Under the pieces are notes generated by a model. That model did no database searches. It was not told the DNA's origin and saw nothing but the letters and a program-made list of their open reading frames with translations. A program made the translations under genes and the position numbers. Shown here piece by piece: positions 1-5,627 of a stretch of 9,274 bases of DNA. The stretch comes from Chloroflexota bacterium (lineage in GTDB: Bacteria; Chloroflexota; Anaerolineae; Anaerolineales; UBA4823), in NCBI GenBank assembly GCA_023395675.1, contig JAEWYL010000050.1, positions 1-9,274 on the forward strand. Reading direction: 5' to 3'. Within the stretch, counting starts at the first letter, position 1. Every line of letters starts with the position of its first letter.

Positions 1-2
1 TC

Positions 3-980
3 CGCCACGATTTTTCCGGACTGGCGTTCGTATTCACGCAGCACTTTGTCCCGCAGCTCCCACTGGTGAAAGGACCCGATGATCATCAGGGTGTAGGCCA
101 GGTCGAAGCGGAAATCGGTCACCTCGCTGCAGGTCCAATCGATCAAAACGGCGCTTTCCCCGAGAGTTTCCACATGCTCTTTGAGCAGCAGATTTCCAGG
201 GTGGTAGTCCAGGTGGGCGAGCACCAGGTGCGTGCTTCCGATATCGCCCTGGTGGCGAAAAAGCCAGTCCCAGGTGGGCCAGAAACCCGGCAGCAGCAGG
301 CTCTCCACCCGGCTACGGCTTTCAGCGAATGACTGTTCGATAATACTATCCTGCCCGGCCGGTTCGAAACGCTCTGGTTCAGGGACGATGGCCCGCCAGT
401 TCACCTCATGCAGGCGGGCAAGCAGGCTGCAGAACAGCTCGATCAGCTCCTCCTTCTCACCGGAGGAGGAATGATAGAGCTCAACAGCCAGCGGCCGCCC
501 TTGAATGCGCTCCATGAGCAGGAAAGGCAGGCCAAAGGGGGAAGTCTCGCCGGCGTCATGCAGAAAAACACGCGGCACCGGGTAGCCGACCCGGTGCAAC
601 CCTTCCAGCGCCTGGATCTCTTTGTTGGCCCGCTCCAGCGCGTTATATCCCGGATAGATGCGCAGGATCAGCTCCTCTCGCGCCCGGCTGCCGAAAGGAC
701 CCTCGTTCAGGGTGAAAGAATAGACTTCGTTTTCCCAGCCGGAATTGATCGCTGCGAAATCCTGTATGCTAAGCGAGCGGGCCTGTGGATAGGCGCGGCG
801 CAGATAGTGGGCCAGTTGGGAGGATTTTTTTGCCGCCAGCTGGTGAGCGTGAAGCCCTTTCAGGGCGCGGCCGAAGTAGTGGCGCAGCAGAGGCAGACGC
901 TCGGTGCCAGGGACGCTGGCAAGGCGGTGAAAGGCACAGCCCAGCTTACCCCGGCTGAGCAGGTGATGTTTGTCGGCCAT
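3..980 (-). CDS. APH-family phosphotransferase (aminoglycoside phosphotransferase/choline kinase fold), 3' end missing
   Basis: The first 326 residues are visible and the C-terminus lies beyond the left edge. Family members transfer the ATP gamma-phosphate to a small hydroxylated molecule (aminoglycoside, choline, homoserine, sugar), probably in the cytoplasm. The Brenner-type catalytic motif HLDYHPGN is at residues 256-263, with catalytic Asp258 and metal-binding Asn263. The DFG-equivalent is LIDW at 279-282 (Asp281). The N-lobe segment ELILRIYPG (about 103-111), followed by a conserved EIQALEGLHRVGYPVPRVF-like stretch (121-139), is typical of the family. The ATG at 980 is chosen because GAGGG lies about 7 nt upstream and no other in-frame ATG occurs before the in-frame stop near 1050. 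About 70 basic residues precede the kinase fold, longer than usual. The substrate cannot be read from the sequence, so antibiotic resistance should not be assumed. It probably has its own promoter (1059-1069). Confidence 0.88.
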   Translation of the reverse strand, partial: MADKHHLLSRGKLGCAFHRLASVPGTERLPLLRHYFGRALKGLHAHQLAAKKSSQLAHYLRRAYPQARSLSIQDFAAINSGWENEVYSFTLNEGPFGSRAREELILRIYPGYNALERANKEIQALEGLHRVGYPVPRVFLHDAGETSPFGLPFLLMERIQGRPLAVELYHSSSGEKEELIELFCSLLARLHEVNWRAIVPEPERFEPAGQDSIIEQSFAESRSRVESLLLPGFWPTWDWLFRHQGDIGSTHLVLAHLDYHPGNLLLKEHVETLGESAVLIDWTCSEVTDFRFDLAYTLMIIGSFHQWELRDKVLREYERQSGKIVA

Positions 981-1058
981 GATGTTCCCTCGCCATTGAA
1001 AAGGTCGGGGCTTACGCAGTGATGATTTTTCTGTCGCTACTGGCAGAGATTATGGTTC

Positions 1059-1069
1059 ATTATATACCA
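1059..1069 (-). promoter_or_regulatory. Candidate -10 promoter element for the phosphotransferase gene
   Basis: Read on the minus strand, 1069-1059 is TGGTATATAAT, which contains a perfect TATAAT (1064-1059) and a TG dinucleotide resembling an extended -10. It sits in an AT-rich island within otherwise GC-rich DNA, about 80 nt upstream of the ATG at 980. No good -35 hexamer is present at 16-18 bp spacing, so the call rests on the -10 and its position. Confidence 0.42.
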
Positions 1070-1176
1070 GTACTACAACAATTAATGCTGCTCTGGTCCA
1101 CGAAAAGATAACGAAGGGGTTTATTTGTGCGCGGCGGAGCGGCGCATAGATCACCTTCAAATTTACAACGTTTGCG

Positions 1177-1204
1177 CGCTCCCGGCTGGTTTCAGCCGGG
1201 AGCG
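1177..1204 (-). terminator. Hairpin downstream of the kinase gene, probable terminator
   Basis: A perfect 12-bp inverted repeat (1177-1188 with 1193-1204; arm CGCTCCCGGCTG) closes a 4-nt loop. In the minus-strand direction it begins about 37 nt after the kinase stop codon, where a terminator is expected. The following sequence is AT-rich but has no clean T-run, so it may be a U-poor terminator or a 3'-end stabilising hairpin. It also separates the kinase transcript from the phosphotransferase gene downstream. Confidence 0.6.
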
Positions 1205-1240
1205 GGTGCGGGAAGCCGGATCAAGGGATGCGGAGCCGGG

Positions 1241-4200
1241 CTAGACCGCCCTGTCTGCGGGTACGCCGCACTGCTCAAACAGGCGGGCTGCCTGCTCCAG
1301 GTCACCCTGAGCCAGGGCAGTTTCACCCAGCTCTCGGAGCAGCCGGCCGCGGGTCTGGAGCGCCCGCGCCAGCTCGATGCGGCTGTCCTGCGCCTGCAGT
1401 GCAGCCGACGCCTGGTCCAGGACCGCGCGGGCCTGCTCGTTCTGGCCCAGAGCCGCCAGCACCTCCCCCTGCACGCGCTGGATAATCGCGGCGTAAAAAT
1501 CAATCTGCAGCTCGCCGGCTGAGGCCAGGAAACTCTGGATGAAGTCCAGGGCCTCGCGCGCCCGGCCCGCGCCGGACAGGGCGCGCGGGTAGAGCATGGC
1601 GGTGAACAGCATCGCCACGCGGTTCTCCAGAGGTTGGTAGAGCTCGATCTGTGCCTGCGACAGGGCGATCGCCTCTTCCCACCGCTCTTCTTTGATCAGC
1701 TCGTACACCAGGGCAAAGCGGCTCCAGCACTGCAGGATCACCTGGCGCAGTTCATCCGCCGTCTCGACCGCCCGGCGGGCACATTCCAGGGCTGCTTCCC
1801 GCTCTCCCAGGTCCGAGAGAATCATACTCTGCAGCCCGTAAAGCCAGACCACCAGGCGGCGGTCCCCGGTCTGCTCGGTCAGCGGGAACCGGGATTCGAC
1901 CAGAGCAAGGGATTCCTTGAGCCTGCCCTGGCCAAACAGGTTGTTGCTCTCGGAAAACCCGGCCCAGGAGATGCGGTCGAGCGAGCCGATCCGCTCACCA
2001 ATTTCCTGATCTTTACGGGCGCAGGCAATCCCTTCTTCCCAGCGGGCCAGGAAGAACAGATCTTCAGCCAGAAATTCGTAGCCGAGCGCGGTGGCAAAGG
2101 GATAATTTTCTCGCTCGCCCAGCTCCACACAGGCCCGGGCCCACTGCATGCTCTGGTCGATCAGAGCCAGGTGCTGGTATGCGCCGGAGAGATAAGCGTA
2201 GATATAGGTCAATGGCAGGGGCAGGTTGGCCGGCTCTGCCAGCTCGCGGGCCTGGTGGAGAAAGGTAATGGACTTCGAATGCAGCCCGTGGTAGTGCAGG
2301 TAGCGCCCCTGCATGCTCAGGTTGTTTGCCAGCTCCAGGAGCTGGGTGTCCGGGTTCAGGTCCTGCTGGGCCTCCTGTAAGAGCTGGTACCCGCGCTCGT
2401 CGCCCACTTGGGCATAGGCGGTGGCAATCTTGTTCTTCAAGACGGCGCGCATCTCGCGCTGCTTTTCAGCCTCGGTTTCCGGCTGCCCTGCCTCTTCCTT
2501 CAGGGCAGCCAGGTGTTCGAGGGCCAGCCCGTAGCGCTCGGCTGCCAGGTAAAACAGGCCCCGGCGGGTCTGCAGGTCGCCGGCTGCCTCCTCGATTTCA
2601 ATCAGGTGTAAGGGCAGGTCCAGCGCCTGCCCGCATTCGGAAGCCAGGGCGTAGTAGCGCAGCGCCTCATCGTAGGCATACAGGCCGTCTGCATTTTCAG
2701 CCGCCAGGACGGCGTAATGCAGGCCCTTCTTCAGATCGCCGCCGTGCAGGAAGTGGTGGGCCAGGTCCTGCACCGGCAGGCCGGAGGCGGCCGGCGGGTA
2801 GAGCTGCTCCAGGCTCTCGGCCAGGCGCTGGTGAAGGCGCCGCCTGCGGATCGGGTTCAGTTCCTCGTACAGCACTTCGCGGATCTTGTCGTGGGTAAAG
2901 CCGAAGACCTCCTCGCCTTCGGGGCGCACCAGTTGGGCAGTCAGGGCCTCATCCAGCGCGTCGAGCAGCTTATCCTCCGGGCTGCCGGTGAAAGCGGCCA
3001 GCAGGCCGAACTCGAAGGTCTTGCCCAGCACTGCAGCGTGATGGAGGACCTCGCAGGTCTGCGAGTCAAGCCCGTCCAGGCGCCGCCCCACGGCCTCTTT
3101 GATGCTCTGCGGGATGGCCAGCTCTTCGATCTCGCGGCGCTCCCAGGCGCCGTCCCGGCGGTAAATCTGGCCCGCCTCGATCAGGGCTTTGATGGTTTCT
3201 TCAATGAAGAAGGGGTTGCCCTCGGTCTCACGGTAGATCGCCAGGGCGAAATCCAGACTGATCTCCTGCTGTCCGAAAAGGACGGCCAGGAGAGCCTGGC
3301 AGTCCTCCAGTCTTAAGCGTCCGAGCGGCAGGCGGGTCATCGAGGCCAGGCGTTCCCGGCTCCATTCTGCCAGGGCCGAGCCCAGCGGGTGCGAGCGGTC
3401 CAGCTCGATCTCCCGGTAGGCAGCCAGGAGCAGGATACGTTCGCCTCGCAGGCGGCGCAGCAGGTAGTGCAGCAGGGAGAGGGTGCCCCGGTCGGCCCAG
3501 TGCAGGTCGTCTATGAAGAGCAGCAGCCCGTTCTCGGAGGCCAGCCGCTGCAGAAAGCGGGCCACGTGATCGAACAGGCGCAGGCGCTCTTCTTCGGGCG
3601 GGATCGTAGGGTTGGGAATCTGGGGCCCCAGCCGGGCTTCGATCACCGGAGCCAGCCGGGAGAGCTCGGCCGCCAGGCTCCCCAAACGTTCCCTCAAGGG
3701 GGCTTCGGGTTGGGCACTGGCCCATTCGCCCAGCGCTTCCGAGAGCGGCAGGTAGGGAATGGCGGCTTCGTATTCGTAACACCCGCCCTGGAGCACGGCC
3801 GCACCCTGCAGCCGGGCGTAGGCGGTGAACTCGTTCGCTAGGCGAGTTTTGCCCACCCCGGGTTCGCCGGAGAGCAGCACGAGCTGGGCCTGGCCCTGGC
3901 TGGCCAGCGACCAGCGCAGGCGCAGATCCTGGAACTCTGCGCTGCGCCCGATCATTCGCCCGCGGGCGATCCGCTCCAGAAGGCTCTCCTTCAACGGCTT
4001 TTCCGCGCTCTGGAGCGGGCCGGCAAGCTCGGGGAGGAACTGGCTTTCGGGCTGCGGTTCGCCCGCGCGCAGGCGGTTCAGGGCTGCCAGCACTTCTGCG
4101 GCGGAGGCGGGCCGGTCCTCCGGGCGCTTGGAGAGCAGGCGCAGGATCAGCTCTTCCAGGGCCTGGGGGAGGTTGGGCTGGTAGGTGCTGGGCGGCACAA

Positions 4201-4876
4201 CCGGCGCGTACAGGTGCTGGGAGATGACGGCGATGGGGTCGTCGGCGGTGAAAGGCAGCCGCCCGGCTGCCAGCTCGTAGAGGATCACACCCAGGGCATA
4301 CAGGTCCGCCCGCGCGTCCACTTCCTTTCCCAGCGCCTGTTCCGGGGCCATATAGAAGACAGAACCGGCGATGGTTCCTTCCATTGAGATACGCGTGGAC
4401 AGGCTGCGCGCCAGCCCAAAGTCGCTCAGTTTGACGTTTGGTCCAGTCCAGAGAATATTCTCCGGCTTCAGATCCCGGTGGATAATGCCCTGCCGGTGGG
4501 CGTGCTCCAGGGCGGAGCACACCTGGCTGGTGACCGCAAGGCTCTCTTCCAGGGTGGCTGGGGGCCGGTCGTGAAGGTTCGGGCCTTCCAGCAGCTCCAT
4601 AATGATGTAAGTGCTCTCGTCTTGCTCGCCGAAGACAATCACATCATAGACGCCCACGATATGAGCATGGTTGAGCTGCGCGGCTGCGCGCGCCTCTCGC
4701 AGGAGCTGGCTGCGCCTTGTATCTCTCCGCTCTGGCTGTGTCCCCTGGTTTTCCAGCAGCTTGACCGCCACATCGCGCCCCAGCAGCAGGTCATGAGCGC
4801 GATAGATTACCCCCATGCCCCCTCGACCGATTTCCGCCTCGATGCGATAACGATTGGACAGTTGCTTGCCGATCAT
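1241..4876 (-). CDS. Ser/Thr protein kinase - AAA (LAL/MalT-type) ATPase - TPR fusion regulator
   Basis: This is a 1211-residue soluble protein in three parts. (1) A Hanks-type kinase, about 10-268, has the Gly loop GRGGMG (18-23), Lys39 in VAVK, Glu61 as candidate helix-C Glu, HRDLKPEN (133-140, catalytic Asp135), DFG (152-154) and MAPE (176-179). All key residues are present and it is an RD kinase with Ser/Thr in the activation loop. (2) An AAA_16-type ATPase, about 305-690, opens with MIGRSAEF. It has Walker A GEPGVGKT (337-344), Walker B LLLFIDD (451-457) followed by HWAD, the family motif GNPFFIEE (553-560) and an FTHDKIREVLYEEL arm (660-673). (3) About ten TPR-like helical repeats span 715-1205. 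No membrane segment, PASTA, cyclase or C-terminal HTH is visible. The plan resembles mycobacterial PknK and related kinase-ATPase proteins. Start: ATG at 4876 with GAGAGGG 11 nt upstream. Inferred role: signal integration, with TPRs binding a partner and the ATPase acting as a STAND-like switch; the targets are unknown. Confidence 0.93.
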   Translation of the reverse strand: MIGKQLSNRYRIEAEIGRGGMGVIYRAHDLLLGRDVAVKLLENQGTQPERRDTRRSQLLREARAAAQLNHAHIVGVYDVIVFGEQDESTYIIMELLEGPNLHDRPPATLEESLAVTSQVCSALEHAHRQGIIHRDLKPENILWTGPNVKLSDFGLARSLSTRISMEGTIAGSVFYMAPEQALGKEVDARADLYALGVILYELAAGRLPFTADDPIAVISQHLYAPVVPPSTYQPNLPQALEELILRLLSKRPEDRPASAAEVLAALNRLRAGEPQPESQFLPELAGPLQSAEKPLKESLLERIARGRMIGRSAEFQDLRLRWSLASQGQAQLVLLSGEPGVGKTRLANEFTAYARLQGAAVLQGGCYEYEAAIPYLPLSEALGEWASAQPEAPLRERLGSLAAELSRLAPVIEARLGPQIPNPTIPPEEERLRLFDHVARFLQRLASENGLLLFIDDLHWADRGTLSLLHYLLRRLRGERILLLAAYREIELDRSHPLGSALAEWSRERLASMTRLPLGRLRLEDCQALLAVLFGQQEISLDFALAIYRETEGNPFFIEETIKALIEAGQIYRRDGAWERREIEELAIPQSIKEAVGRRLDGLDSQTCEVLHHAAVLGKTFEFGLLAAFTGSPEDKLLDALDEALTAQLVRPEGEEVFGFTHDKIREVLYEELNPIRRRRLHQRLAESLEQLYPPAASGLPVQDLAHHFLHGGDLKKGLHYAVLAAENADGLYAYDEALRYYALASECGQALDLPLHLIEIEEAAGDLQTRRGLFYLAAERYGLALEHLAALKEEAGQPETEAEKQREMRAVLKNKIATAYAQVGDERGYQLLQEAQQDLNPDTQLLELANNLSMQGRYLHYHGLHSKSITFLHQARELAEPANLPLPLTYIYAYLSGAYQHLALIDQSMQWARACVELGERENYPFATALGYEFLAEDLFFLARWEEGIACARKDQEIGERIGSLDRISWAGFSESNNLFGQGRLKESLALVESRFPLTEQTGDRRLVVWLYGLQSMILSDLGEREAALECARRAVETADELRQVILQCWSRFALVYELIKEERWEEAIALSQAQIELYQPLENRVAMLFTAMLYPRALSGAGRAREALDFIQSFLASAGELQIDFYAAIIQRVQGEVLAALGQNEQARAVLDQASAALQAQDSRIELARALQTRGRLLRELGETALAQGDLEQAARLFEQCGVPADRAV

Positions 4877-4947
4877 TCAGGCTGAATCCCTCTCATGCGT
4901 ACGATCGAACAGGCGTGTTTTCCGGTTAATTCTGCAAACGTTGTCCA

Positions 4948-4956
4948 ATTATATCA
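4948..4956 (-). promoter_or_regulatory. Extended -10 promoter of the kinase gene
   Basis: On the minus strand, 4956-4948 reads TGATATAAT: a perfect TATAAT preceded by TG at the correct one-base spacing for an extended -10 element. It lies about 72 nt upstream of the kinase ATG, giving a leader of roughly 65 nt. A -35 is not recognisable, which extended -10 promoters tolerate. If this is the main promoter, the structured stretch at 5002-5140 lies upstream of the transcript rather than within it. Confidence 0.5.
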
Positions 4957-5001
4957 GCCAGAGGCTTTCCGGCTCGGGTCAGGCTTTGAATATGCCGGTC
5001 C

Positions 5002-5140
5002 CCCGGACTCTCACCCTTCCGGGTCTGGCTTTCGCCTTGATAAACCCGGAATCCCGCCGCGCACCGCCATACCGGTTTCCCTCCCTTGATGGTATAAACG
5101 GCTGGCGCTTGAAGATGGGCAGTCTATCCCTGCTCCGTTT
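5002..5140 (-). other. Structured stretch with mutually exclusive helices, candidate RNA leader or repeat element
   Basis: Read on the minus strand, TTCCGGGT (5051-5044) pairs perfectly with ACCCGGAA (5024-5017). These enclose a small GGC-GAAA-GCC tetraloop stem (5036-5027). The second arm can instead pair with TCCGGG (5007-5002), so the two helices exclude each other. Further upstream, AAACGG and CCGTTT arms (5140-5135 with 5101-5096) can enclose a GGG/CCC or GCAG/CTGC stem. I recognise no known riboswitch class in it. It could be a leader RNA if transcription starts near 5150, an intergenic repeat, or chance pairing in GC-rich DNA. Confidence 0.28.
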
Positions 5141-5163
5141 TCCGGCCTTCGATAAGTACCTCT

Positions 5164-5213
5164 AAAAAAAGTTACGTTGTTGCGCTGAGGGGTGCGCCTC
5201 CAGCGCAACAACG
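5164..5213 (-). terminator. Strong intrinsic terminator on the minus strand, upstream of the DsrE-like gene
   Basis: A perfect 13-bp inverted repeat (5175-5187 with 5201-5213; arm CGTTGTTGCGCTG on the minus strand) can extend inward by a GAGG/CCTC pairing with one bulged base. On the minus strand it is followed by TAAC and then seven T residues (5170-5164). No T-run follows on the plus side, so it acts on leftward transcription. The only leftward genes feeding into it are the ABC operon, whose stop codon is about 400 nt away across the DsrE-like gene. It would shield the kinase promoter from read-through. Confidence 0.7.
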
Positions 5214-5263
5214 CAATTATAAAATTTTAGGGTAAGTTTTTAATGATCTCAAGGAGATGACCG

Positions 5264-5614
5264 ATGACCGTACCGGATGCAGACACTGTTTATCTCATCA
5301 CACGCAATGGAATGGGACAGGCAGACGCGGATTTGCAGCAGCACCTGATGGGGACATTCCTCAGGCTGCTGGATGAGAACGACATCCTCCCGGCCGCCAT
5401 CTGTTTTTTCACCGAGGGAGTTTACCTGGCGGTGAAGGGCTCGCCGGTGCTGGAACCGCTTCAATCGCTGGAGGCCAAAGGGGTGCGCCTGATCCTATGC
5501 AGCACCTGTCTCAAGTATTTCGGCCTGGAGGCAGAAGTGCAGGTGGGGATCGTCGGAGGCATGACCGACATTTTGGAAGCCCAGCGCCGGGCAGGCAAAG
5601 TGATTACGCTCTAA
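5264..5614 (+). CDS. DsrE-family protein resembling the C-terminal domain of YedF
   Basis: This small soluble 116-residue protein matches the DsrE-like half of the sulfurtransferase-like selenium-metabolism protein YedF. Features seen are an N-terminal beta strand with a NGMGQADADLQQHLMGTFL stretch (15-33), a central FFTEGVYLAVKGS segment (48-60), and CSTCLKYFGL (79-88) with a Cys79-x-x-Cys82 pair. It closes with a GKVITL-type terminal strand, as in the family. Cys47 is a further cysteine. DsrE-fold proteins often relay sulfur on cysteine or act in oligomeric complexes; the reaction here is unknown. The N-terminal TusA-like domain of full YedF is absent, so this is a stand-alone version. Start: ATG at 5264 has an excellent AAGGAGAT (5251-5258), and an in-frame TGA at 5258-5260 rules out an earlier start. 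Its stop overlaps the convergent ABC gene stop by 4 nt. No selenium or sulfur genes are in view. Confidence 0.85.
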   Translation: MTVPDADTVYLITRNGMGQADADLQQHLMGTFLRLLDENDILPAAICFFTEGVYLAVKGSPVLEPLQSLEAKGVRLILCSTCLKYFGLEAEVQVGIVGGMTDILEAQRRAGKVITL

Positions 5615-5627
5615 GCGCCGGTTTTTT
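5607..5627 (+). terminator. Possible weak terminator at the end of the DsrE-like gene
   Basis: A 4-bp stem CGCT/AGCG (5607-5610 with 5614-5617) with a 3-nt loop spans the stop codon. It is followed by CCGG and six T residues (5622-5627). The stem is short and the spacing imperfect, so it may not stop transcription. It lies inside the 3' end of the convergent ABC gene. Confidence 0.2.

Larger units (their letters stand above)
4877..5263. other. 387-bp divergent intergenic region between the kinase and DsrE-like genes
   Basis: No convincing gene lies here. In minus-strand order the region holds a strong hairpin with T7 (5213-5164), a GC-rich stretch with several potential RNA helices (5140-5002), an extended -10 promoter (4956-4948) and the kinase ribosome binding site (4894-4888). 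On the plus strand the DsrE-like gene has AAGGAGAT at 5251-5258. The AT-rich patch at 5214-5245 includes TATAAA at 5218-5223, but I cannot pair it with a -35, so that promoter remains unplaced. Short reading frames crossing the region show no family features. Confidence 0.6.

Noticed and set aside
3228..4520. A 430-codon open frame on the minus strand inside the kinase gene
   Set aside because: It is a shifted frame within the kinase-ATPase coding region. Its composition is dominated by Arg, Pro, Gly and Ala, and every recognisable motif is in the other frame.
1165..4944. An 11-bp word, ACAACGTTTGC, in opposite orientations flanking the kinase gene (1165-1175 and 4934-4944)
   Set aside because: Matches of this length are expected by chance several times in a window of this size, and neither copy extends further.
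5110..5160. Slight resemblance of the TTATC-AAG-like minus-strand start of the leader to a SAM-I riboswitch
   Set aside because: The conserved SAM-I core around the GATGAAGCC and GGCAACC segments is missing, so there is no support for that class.
5011..5211. A 66-codon minus-strand frame in the intergenic region
   Set aside because: It begins inside the terminator hairpin, shows no family features, and I see no ribosome binding site that would support its ATG.
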